6,783 bases of DNA from an uncultured Anaerolineaceae bacterium (GTDB taxonomy: Bacteria; Chloroflexota; Anaerolineae; Anaerolineales; Anaerolineaceae). The translations under genes and the position numbers were made by a program. The notes under the pieces are model-generated. The model had not been told where the DNA came from, did not search any database, and saw nothing but the letters and a program-made list of their open reading frames with translations. Location of the stretch: the NCBI GenBank assembly GCA_937907495.1, contig CALESS010000193.1, forward strand, positions 1 to 6,783, read 5' to 3'. Positions 1 through 5,880 of the stretch are shown in pieces; position 1 is the first letter of the stretch, and each line of letters starts with the position of its first letter.

Positions 1-104
1 GTTAAGGATGCGCGGCTGCCGCACAATCAGTAACCTGATCGAGTGGAGATGATTTTGAAAACTGGCAGGAAAAGGTTATTGACTCTTGGATAAAAATCAT
101 GTAA
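1..104 (+). other. Possible eroded 3' end of an upstream gene
   Basis: No intact gene can be read here. In the third forward frame, after a stop at 36-38, the bases up to the TAA at 102-104 read SSGDDFENWQEKVIDSWIKIM, which has the composition of a real protein C-terminus. The bases just before it read better in the second frame (RTISNLIEW). This could be the end of a gene that lies to the left and has suffered a frameshift or internal stop. The stretch is too short to identify a family, and it may be chance. Confidence 0.2.
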
Positions 105-108
105 GAAA

Positions 109-136
109 ATGTTACCGGTCACGTGACCGGTAACAT
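109..136. repeat. Perfect 28-bp palindrome (operator or hairpin)
   Basis: The two 14-base arms are exact reverse complements with no spacer; the left arm is ATGTTACCGGTCAC. Each arm also contains a nearly symmetric core, GTTACCGGTCAC and GTGACCGGTAAC, centred at about 116.5 and 128.5. The site therefore also reads as two overlapping GTnACCGGTnAC operators 12 bp apart. The outer ATGTTACC/GGTAACAT half-sites resemble LacI-family operators such as those of GntR. As RNA it would form a long hairpin, but no T-run follows, so it is not a standard intrinsic terminator. A TTGACT at 79-84 with a poor -10 (TAAGAA, 102-107) lies just upstream. The palindrome is certain; its function is not. Confidence 0.75.
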
Positions 137-154
137 ATCCGCTGTCCTGTGTTG

Positions 155-392
155 TAATGAACCAGCCAGGGCACACCAACCCACCTAAGGGTGGTGATAC
201 CCAATCTCATCGCGCGTTATTGCACGCTCGTAGTGCCTTAAAAGAAAATGCTACCAAGAGCAGAGAACCTGGGTCTGCAATGTGAAGCCGAGGGCAACCT
301 GTTCCTGTATGAGAATCATATGGGTGAAGCCCTGGGGGTGGAATAGGTATGTAATGCCAGCGCTCATGGGCGATAAGGGTACACTGCCACAA
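155..392 (+). ncRNA. Probable 5' fragment of a group II intron (remnant)
   Basis: This non-coding stretch contains blocks that resemble, from memory, domain I of bacterial group II introns. They include GGTGATACCCAATCTCATCG near 192-211, GAAGCCGAGGGCAACC near 286, GGGTGAAGCCCTGG near 322, GGTATGTAATGCC near 346 and GATAAGGGTACACTGCC near 372. Such blocks usually precede the reverse-transcriptase ORF in domain IV. A stem at 304-312/316-324 supports an RNA. No RT/maturase ORF and no domain V/VI are visible, and the glycosyltransferase gene starts directly afterwards, so this would be a 5' remnant left by deletion. The 5' boundary is not defined because no clear GUGYG start is seen. The call rests on remembered sequence and needs a covariance-model search. 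Confidence 0.4.
304..324 (+). other. RNA hairpin with G-U pairs
   Basis: CCTGTATGA and TCATATGGG form a 9-bp stem closed by a GAA loop. Two of the pairs (307/321 and 306/322) are G-U wobbles, which pair in RNA but not in the complementary strand. This points to a forward-strand structured RNA. It is probably a substem of the proposed group II intron domain I. Confidence 0.5.
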
Positions 393-421
393 TAATTTTG
401 CAGAAAGACTATAATTGGAGC

Positions 422-2005
422 ATGATCCGTACCCAGAAACGTATCTGTGGCCTTTTGCTGTTGATGGCAGCCATTGTATTTGTCATTTTTATCTTCCCGA
501 ACGCCCGCGCTACTGAGAACCTGGCAATGGTTCAAATGTTCCAGCCGGATGAGGCTGCTCCACTGCCATATGTTCTTAAGATGATCGCCCCGGCCGAAAC
601 ACTGGAGAAGGCACTGCGGGCTTTCGTCTTCTACGACTATTATTATTACGGCTTTCCGTATTTCAGCCTTTCTGCCCTGACCTTGCTACCACTGCAATGG
701 TTGGGGAGACTGGGAGAAATTCCACTGGTAATTCTCTTGCTGCGCCAGGTAGTCAACGTGCTGCCGTTGCTGGCGGCACTTTTGTTGCTGGTCTACATGC
801 AAGATGGATTTCGCACTTATCGTTCACCCATTTTGTTCGGTTTTTTGCTCACTGTCCCAGCGGTGGTATGGAACAACCTTTGGTGGCACCCGGATGGGTT
901 GGTGACCTTGCTGGTGGTGCTGGTTTTGTTCTTCCTGCAGCGGGACCGCCTGCAATTCGGTTGGAACTTCCTGTTGGCAGCCGTCCTGACCGGAGTAGCA
1001 ACCGCTACCAAGCTGGTGGGGGCTTATTTCTTCCTGGCGGTAGGGCTGACGTTGCTACTCGGCTGGATCAAGAAGGTGCCACTCAAGCGACTGGTCCTGA
1101 TGGCGCTGGCCTACCTGCTGGTGATGGGCGTGGCGTTTGTGGCAGCCAATCCATTCCTAATTTCCGGATGGGCGCGCACGGCCTATATTTACATTTTCAA
1201 CAAGCAGAGAGCCGTGTTGGCTGAAGGCTACGGGGTGGTGTACGAGACCGGGCTGAAAGCTGCCTGGCCCTATGTACGCCAGTATTACGGCGGGGCATTC
1301 CTGGTTCTGACAGCCTTGGGCACGGCTATTTTCGGGGCCTGGCGCGGCTCGCAACGATTGTTGTATGGACTGATTCTGGCATGGTTCTTACCGATGAGCG
1401 TTGTGGTGCTATTTATCACCCATTTCAAGTTTCAATACTGGCTGCCAGTAGCGCTACCGCTCTTCTCCAGTCTCGTCGTGTTGCTGCCGCAAAAATGGGA
1501 ATGGAAATGGTGGAAAAACTGGCAGAGTTATTTGCGGATGGCCCTATTGACGGGTCTACTGGTGCAAGCGGGGTTATTCATCCGCAGCGATGTTCAAGAT
1601 TTCAACACTTACTTGCGGCGGGCAGATGGCAATGAGCGCATCCAATTCTACGGGGAAGCAGTTGATGCATTGAGAACGCTGCCACAAACCAATCTGAGCG
1701 TGTATTACGATTACCGCCTTTACGTGCCGGGTGAGCCAGGTTGGTTGCTGGCTAATCATTATGACTTACTGGATTACAACTTCATCCAGGTAAACAATTT
1801 TGGCGCGTTGCTTCTGCTGCAGGATCGTATCAATGATTATCTTAATCCGAATGTAAGCGGGATTGCCCCGGAAACCTTTGCGCTCAACCAGCAGTTTTAC
1901 AGGGATGCAGACAATGAAACTTTGAGCGGCTACCGGTTGGCCTTCCGTAGTGAGGTCGGGTTGGTGTATGTGCGCGAGGATTTGTATTTGAAGTACATCA
2001 AATAA
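422..2005 (+). CDS. Integral-membrane GT-C glycosyltransferase (ArnT/PMT-like)
   Basis: The 527-residue product is a polytopic membrane protein with about ten or more hydrophobic segments between residues 8 and 387, followed by a soluble tail of about 140 residues. After the first membrane helix it has the acidic loop motif QPDEAAPLPYV (D43, E44). Such a motif carries the catalytic Asp in GT39/GT83-type enzymes that use polyprenyl-phosphate sugars. A second loop has WWHPDGL (H156-D158), and FKFQYWLPVALPL matches the late R/K-x-YWLPVLP element of the superfamily. It probably transfers a sugar from a lipid carrier to a glycan, lipid or protein on the outer face of the membrane; donor and acceptor are unknown. 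The start is uncertain. ATG 422 gives a basic N-terminus (MIRTQKR) before the first helix, but its GGAG (417-420) is too close. A TTG at 398 would add eight residues and has no ribosome binding site. It is a stand-alone gene with no recognisable promoter. Confidence 0.8.
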   Translation: MIRTQKRICGLLLLMAAIVFVIFIFPNARATENLAMVQMFQPDEAAPLPYVLKMIAPAETLEKALRAFVFYDYYYYGFPYFSLSALTLLPLQWLGRLGEIPLVILLLRQVVNVLPLLAALLLLVYMQDGFRTYRSPILFGFLLTVPAVVWNNLWWHPDGLVTLLVVLVLFFLQRDRLQFGWNFLLAAVLTGVATATKLVGAYFFLAVGLTLLLGWIKKVPLKRLVLMALAYLLVMGVAFVAANPFLISGWARTAYIYIFNKQRAVLAEGYGVVYETGLKAAWPYVRQYYGGAFLVLTALGTAIFGAWRGSQRLLYGLILAWFLPMSVVVLFITHFKFQYWLPVALPLFSSLVVLLPQKWEWKWWKNWQSYLRMALLTGLLVQAGLFIRSDVQDFNTYLRRADGNERIQFYGEAVDALRTLPQTNLSVYYDYRLYVPGEPGWLLANHYDLLDYNFIQVNNFGALLLLQDRINDYLNPNVSGIAPETFALNQQFYRDADNETLSGYRLAFRSEVGLVYVREDLYLKYIK

Positions 2006-2207
2006 TCCATCCTTCCCACCAGTCAGGCACTTTAAATGACTTGGAGTCCGTAGGGTGTCTGTCTTTCATGGTGTGTGGCTTTATTTGAGCACCTTCTCGA
2101 TGTGTGGTTTCGTCCCCGGTGAGGCTTGGTTGGATGCAAAGAATGATTGCCGCGCCTGCCGGCCCGCCGAGAGGTCAATCCCTAACAGAAGCCCGCTGAA
2201 TTCATGC
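2006..2207. other. Intergenic spacer without recognisable features
   Basis: I see no gene, no GC hairpin followed by a T-run and no repeat between the glycosyltransferase stop and the downstream promoter. GACT-TGG-AGTC near 2038 is only a 4-bp stem. A short GTG-initiated frame from 2055 runs through the -35 and -10 elements and looks non-coding. Confidence 0.5.
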
Positions 2208-2236
2208 TTGACAAAGCCCTTCACAATCCCTATAAT
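2208..2236 (+). promoter_or_regulatory. Consensus sigma-70 type promoter of the lacI-GH172 operon
   Basis: TTGACA (2208-2213) and TATAAT (2231-2236) match both housekeeping sigma hexamers at every base. The spacer is the optimal 17 bp. Transcription should start near 2242-2244 and give a leader of about 60 bases before the repressor gene. Such a strong promoter makes sense if it is held off by the operator that overlaps its -10 end. Confidence 0.85.
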
Positions 2237-2250
2237 GTAAACGATTACAT
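2235..2250. promoter_or_regulatory. LacI-family operator overlapping the -10 and start site
   Basis: ATGTAAACGATTACAT is an inverted repeat with six-base arms (ATGTAA/TTACAT) around a central CG. It fits the TGTAAnCGnTTACA shape typical of LacI/GalR-family operators, in which the hinge leucines wedge into the central CpG. It overlaps the end of TATAAT and the predicted transcription start, so bound repressor would block RNA polymerase. The LacI-family protein encoded 53 bases downstream is the obvious ligand, which implies autoregulation. No second copy of the full operator was seen in the window. Confidence 0.8.
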
Positions 2251-2290
2251 TTGATTCTCCCCATCATTTTCTTCAATTTCTGTGCCAGGC

Positions 2291-2296
2291 AGGTGA
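2291..2296 (+). promoter_or_regulatory. Ribosome binding site of the LacI-family gene
   Basis: AGGTGA lies six bases before ATG 2303. It supports this start over internal ATGs and keeps the basic tail that precedes the helix-turn-helix. Confidence 0.6.
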
Positions 2297-2302
2297 ATCC
2301 GA

Positions 2303-3346
2303 ATGCCTCCCCGAACGCGTAAATCCAGCGGACAGAATAAAGTGACCGTCCGGGATGTCTCCCGGGCGGCAGGTGTTTCCACCGCCACTGTTTCTCGGGT
2401 TTTGGCGGGTTTTCCGGAGGTGAGCGAAGCCACCCGCCAGCGCGTGTTGGAGGCCGTGCGCGCTCTCAACTTCCAGCCGAACCGCAACGCCCGCAATCTG
2501 CGTATGAATACCACCTCCAAGATCGGGGTGGTCATTTCGGATATCCAGAATCCGTTCTTTGGCAGCGTGGTGCGCGGCATCGAGAAAATCACCCTCAAGG
2601 AAGATTACACCCTCATTTTGGGCAACTCCGACGAAGACCCGGAGCGAGAGAAGCGGCTGATCTCCATGCTGCTGGAGGAGGGGGTGGCGGGGATCATCCT
2701 CGTGCCCACCCACGCGGATGCGGAAAATTATCGCCCGCTGTTGGGTTACCCCACGCCGTTCATCTTCCTTGACCGGCAACTGCCGCTGCCCGAATTGGAT
2801 ATGGTGGTGGTGAATGGCGCCGCCGGGGCGGAACTGGCTATGGATCACCTCATCGCCCTCGGTCACCGGCAAATCGGTTTTGTGGGCGGCATTCCCCACC
2901 TTTCAGTGATGCACGAGCGCGAGCAGGGCTACCTGCACGCCCTGCAAAAACATCAACTGCCTTTCCGGGCGGAATATCTGCGCCAGGGGAATAACCGCCA
3001 GGATGGTGGTTTTAGAGCCGTTTGCGAATTGCTCTCCCTGCCCCAGCCTCCCACAGGCATTCTGATTGCCAATAACCTGATGACACTGGGCGGCTTGCAG
3101 GCCATTCATGAATCGGGGCTGGAGATTCCCCGGCAGGTGTCGTTGGTGGGTTTTGACGATATGGACTGGGCAGCCTCCCTGCGACCGGCCCTGACCTGTA
3201 TTGCCCAGCCGGCTTTCGAGATGGGCTCCAGCGCAGCCAGCCTGCTGTTGGAGCGCATCCACACCCCGGAACTGCCGGGGCGCAAGGTGGTGCTCAACAC
3301 CCACCTGGTGGTGCGCGCCTCCTGCCGGGACTTGAACCTGCCATGA
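2303..3346 (+). CDS. LacI/GalR-family transcriptional repressor
   Basis: The 347-residue protein has the usual length and layout of the family. A basic tail (1-13) precedes the N-terminal helix-turn-helix VTVRDVSRAAGVSTATVSRV (14-33), with the recognition helix at about 26-33. The hinge helix NARNLRM (62-68) carries the leucine (L66) that wedges into the operator centre. The periplasmic-binding-protein-like effector domain starts with KIGVVISDIQNPFFG (73 onward) and contains GFDDMDWAASLRPALTCIAQP near its C-terminal end. It should bind as a dimer to the operator at 2235-2250 and release it when a small sugar-like inducer binds; the inducer cannot be read from the sequence. It is the first gene of the operon. 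Its TGA overlaps the next ATG as ATGA, so the repressor and the enzymes are co-transcribed and probably translationally coupled. Confidence 0.93.
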   Translation: MPPRTRKSSGQNKVTVRDVSRAAGVSTATVSRVLAGFPEVSEATRQRVLEAVRALNFQPNRNARNLRMNTTSKIGVVISDIQNPFFGSVVRGIEKITLKEDYTLILGNSDEDPEREKRLISMLLEEGVAGIILVPTHADAENYRPLLGYPTPFIFLDRQLPLPELDMVVVNGAAGAELAMDHLIALGHRQIGFVGGIPHLSVMHEREQGYLHALQKHQLPFRAEYLRQGNNRQDGGFRAVCELLSLPQPPTGILIANNLMTLGGLQAIHESGLEIPRQVSLVGFDDMDWAASLRPALTCIAQPAFEMGSSAASLLLERIHTPELPGRKVVLNTHLVVRASCRDLNLP

Positions 3347-4695
3347 ACCTCGACCCCGGCATTGCCTCCGCTTTTCTGCAAGCCATGGATTTTGAGCCGC
3401 TTGTGGAACTCGTCCGGGCGGAGTTATGCCAACGGGAGCAAGAAGGATACGATGTCTCCGCTTTTCGCCCGGCAGTAGAGCAGCCCGGCAGTGCGGGTCA
3501 GATGATCCAAACCTACCTGGGGTTGCAATGCGCCCCACGCAAGCCGGAGTTTCGCTTCGATGAGCCGGAAACCCTGGCGGGTATCCAGGCGGCGCGCCCT
3601 TCGGGGCCGCGGCAGCGCGAGTCAGCCCTGGCGCGCGAGGTGCTCTTGGACCGCATCCAGGGCGCCTGGCTGGGGCGGGCGGCGGGCTGCCTGCTGGGTA
3701 AACCCGTGGAACTGTGGGCAAGCCGGGAAAAGATTGCCCGTTATTTGAAACTGGCGGGGGCTTACCCGCTCTCCGATTACATCCCGCGGCTGGATCCGCT
3801 GCCCGCCGATTTTGACTTCGCGCCACAATCGCAGGGCTGCTTTCGCGGAGAGATCTACGCCGCTCCGCAGGATGACGATACCGATTACAGCATCCTGGGT
3901 CTGCATATCCTGGAAAGTCACGGGTTGGATTTTTCCACCGCCGGGGTGGCTGCGGAGTGGCTGGGTCACCTGGCTTACCTCAACACCTGGACGGCTGAAC
4001 GGGCTGTCTACCGCAATCTTGTGCTGGGGATTCCACCCCTGCTGGCGGCACATTTCTTCAACCCGGAGCGTGAGTTCATCGGGGCGCGCATCCGGGTGGA
4101 TGTGTATGGTTTGGCTTGCCCCGGCAACCCCCAGCGGGCGGCGGAATTGGCTTACCGGGATGCTGCCCTTTCTCACTGCAAGAATGGCGTTTACAGCGCC
4201 ATGTTCATGGCGGCCTGCACCGCCTGGTCTTTCGTAACCGCGGATGTGGCTGAAATCATCCGTGTGGGGTTATCCGAGATCCCTGTCAACTGCCGCCAGG
4301 CGCAGGCCATTCGGGATGCACTTCAACTCCACCAGGGCATCCCGGATTGGGAAACCGCCTGCGATCGTCTGCTGGCCGCGAATGTTGCCTACCCTGCCGG
4401 TCACGCCATCAATAACACCGCCCTGATGACGCTGGCTATGTTATACGGCGGCGGCGATTTTGAAAAAACCATTTGCCTGGCCGTGATGGGCGGCCTGGAT
4501 ACCGATTGCAACGCTGCCAATGCCGGTACGGTGTTGGGCGTGCTGACTGGTGCCGCTGCTTTGCCTTCCCGCTGGACCTCCCCGCTCCATGACACCTTGC
4601 ATTCGGCAGTCACACCTTTCGGTACCCTCTCCCTCTCTGCCCTGGCCCGCCGCACCAGCTCCCTGGTGCCTACCCCTCTTCTCACCGTTCACTAG
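3343..4695 (+). CDS. ADP-ribosylglycohydrolase-fold hydrolase
   Basis: The 450-residue protein belongs to the ADP-ribosylglycohydrolase (DraG/ARH, PF03747) fold. Residues 103-115 (DRIQGAWLGRAAG) match the opening helix R-I-x-G-x-x-x-G. QDDDTDY (176-182) is the first metal-binding acidic cluster. GGLDTDCNAANAG (D386, T387, D388) is the C-terminal metal-binding motif, normally GGDTDT. Both Mg/Mn-binding clusters are therefore present and an active enzyme is likely. Characterised relatives remove ADP-ribose from proteins or cleave ribosidic bonds. Here the sugar-operon context suggests a small furanoside or nucleoside-like substrate, which is inference. About 100 residues before the fold are an extension I do not recognise, with a charged EREQEGYDV-like stretch. 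No signal peptide is seen. ATG 3343 overlaps the repressor stop and lacks a good ribosome binding site, consistent with translational coupling. Confidence 0.85.
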   Translation: MNLDPGIASAFLQAMDFEPLVELVRAELCQREQEGYDVSAFRPAVEQPGSAGQMIQTYLGLQCAPRKPEFRFDEPETLAGIQAARPSGPRQRESALAREVLLDRIQGAWLGRAAGCLLGKPVELWASREKIARYLKLAGAYPLSDYIPRLDPLPADFDFAPQSQGCFRGEIYAAPQDDDTDYSILGLHILESHGLDFSTAGVAAEWLGHLAYLNTWTAERAVYRNLVLGIPPLLAAHFFNPEREFIGARIRVDVYGLACPGNPQRAAELAYRDAALSHCKNGVYSAMFMAACTAWSFVTADVAEIIRVGLSEIPVNCRQAQAIRDALQLHQGIPDWETACDRLLAANVAYPAGHAINNTALMTLAMLYGGGDFEKTICLAVMGGLDTDCNAANAGTVLGVLTGAAALPSRWTSPLHDTLHSAVTPFGTLSLSALARRTSSLVPTPLLTVH

Positions 4696-4698
4696 GAG
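4694..4698 (+). promoter_or_regulatory. Ribosome binding site of the GH172 gene
   Basis: AGGAG lies six bases before ATG 4705 and overlaps the TAG stop (4693-4695) of the preceding gene. This fixes the start and shows that the two genes are read from one message. Confidence 0.75.
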
Positions 4699-4704
4699 TC
4701 AACC

Positions 4705-5880
4705 ATGTTAGCCGATTTACCCCGTATTCGCAGCCGCAAGAGCGGCCGTTTCTCCTCCTGGGATACCAGCGGCCGCAACGCCGATTTGTGGACCATTCCT
4801 GCCCACTCCAGCGCGGTGCTGGCGGATATTTCCGGCCCGGCGCAAATTACCCACATCTGGATGACACAATTGCATCATTACCGGGAGTGCCTCCTAAAAA
4901 TCACCTATGACAGTGCCACTCACCCTTCGGTGCTGGTTCCGTTGGGCGACTTTTTCTGCCTGGGGCATGAGATGGTTAATTCGTTCCATTCCGCCCTGTT
5001 CTCCGCCTCCACCTTCTTCCCCTATCAGTTCAACAAGCCCTGCGCCCTCAACTGCTATGTGCCAATGCCCTTCAAGGAACGGGCGGTGGTGGAACTGGTC
5101 AACGAATCGGCGGAGACTCATCGCCAGTATTTCTATGTGGATTATGAAACGCTGGAGGATTTCCCGCCGGATTGCGGCTATTTTCATGCCGAATTTCGCC
5201 GCGCCAACCCCTTCGGAGGTTGGGGACCCGAGGTAACCATCAATTCACCGCAGGTGGATGTGGTCAACCTGGAGCGCACAGCGTGGGAAAATAACTACGT
5301 CATCCTGGAGACCCGCGGCCGCGGCCATTACCTGGGCTGCAATCTGTCGGTGACCAACTTCAGCCGCAACTGGTGGGGTGAGGGGGATGACATGATCTGG
5401 GTGGATGGCTACAAATGGCCGCCGGACCTGCATGGCACGGGCAGTGAGGATTATTTCAACCAGGCATTTGGTATGCAACCCAACGCCTTCCTGCGCAACG
5501 GCTCTTCCATCTTCGAAGGGGGTACCGTTCCCTCGCCGGAGATTGAACTCTACCGGGGTGACAGCGGCTACCAGACCAGTTACGTGTTCCACCTGGAGAA
5601 CCCGGTGCGTTTCACCACGGAAATCAAAGCCACCATCGAGATCGGCCATGCCAACCACCTGGCCAACGAGGTGAGCAGTGTGGCCTACTGGTACGCCGGG
5701 AAACCAACCCGGGTGGTGGATGTGCCGCCCGTGGAGGGGCGGCTGCCCGTGCGGCGGGAAATGGGCGGCCAATGGCTCCCTGACCCGCAAAGGCAATGCC
5801 CCGGTAAACCCGTGGAAATGACGGACGAGATGAAGGCGGTCAAGGCTGCCTGGGCTGCCAGCCGCAGCGGAGGCGTTTGA
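4705..5880 (+). CDS. DUF2961 / GH172 family glycoside hydrolase
   Basis: The 391-residue protein is a full-length DUF2961 (PF11175-type naming aside, CAZy GH172) enzyme. Family blocks appear in order: GRNADLWTIPAHSSAVLADISGP near the N-terminus, VPLGDFF, YVPMPFKERA, GYFHAEFRR, ILETRGRGHYLGCNLSV, WWGEGDDMIWVDG (223-235) and DLHGTGSEDYFNQAFG (241 onward). E226 and E248 are the conserved acidic residues that probably serve as nucleophile and acid/base. Characterised GH172 members include a bifidobacterial alpha-D-fructofuranosidase/difructose dianhydride I synthase and D-arabinofuranosidases, and they form jelly-roll trimers or hexamers. The substrate here is probably a furanoside, but which one is unknown. 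There is no signal peptide, so it should act in the cytoplasm on imported oligosaccharides. It is the third gene of the operon, nine bases after the previous stop. Confidence 0.9.
   Translation: MLADLPRIRSRKSGRFSSWDTSGRNADLWTIPAHSSAVLADISGPAQITHIWMTQLHHYRECLLKITYDSATHPSVLVPLGDFFCLGHEMVNSFHSALFSASTFFPYQFNKPCALNCYVPMPFKERAVVELVNESAETHRQYFYVDYETLEDFPPDCGYFHAEFRRANPFGGWGPEVTINSPQVDVVNLERTAWENNYVILETRGRGHYLGCNLSVTNFSRNWWGEGDDMIWVDGYKWPPDLHGTGSEDYFNQAFGMQPNAFLRNGSSIFEGGTVPSPEIELYRGDSGYQTSYVFHLENPVRFTTEIKATIEIGHANHLANEVSSVAYWYAGKPTRVVDVPPVEGRLPVRREMGGQWLPDPQRQCPGKPVEMTDEMKAVKAAWAASRSGGV
5869..5873 (+). promoter_or_regulatory. Ribosome binding site of the serine hydrolase gene
   Basis: GGAGG inside the end of the GH172 gene lies six bases before ATG 5880. 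It decides the start at the TGATG overlap. Confidence 0.75.

Noticed and set aside
181..194. CCACC-TAAG-GGTGG hairpin as a terminator
   Set aside because: The stem is only 5 bp with no T-run; it may be a helix of the proposed intron but is too weak to call alone.
251..535. Reverse-strand frame of 94 codons over the intron-like region
   Set aside because: It overlaps the glycosyltransferase start and the structured RNA stretch, and the translation resembles no protein I know.
697..1224. Forward frame of 175 codons inside the glycosyltransferase
   Set aside because: It lies in another frame of a gene with clear membrane segments and GT-C motifs, and has no ribosome binding site.
2055..2240. 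Small forward frame of 61 codons in the intergenic spacer
   Set aside because: It starts at a GTG without a ribosome binding site, runs through the consensus promoter and has no protein-like pattern.
2903..3826. Long reverse-strand frame of 307 codons across the repressor and the next gene
   Set aside because: It crosses the junction of two well-supported + strand genes and is rich in Pro, Arg, Gly and Ala, with no recognisable motif. It is an antisense shadow of GC-rich codons.
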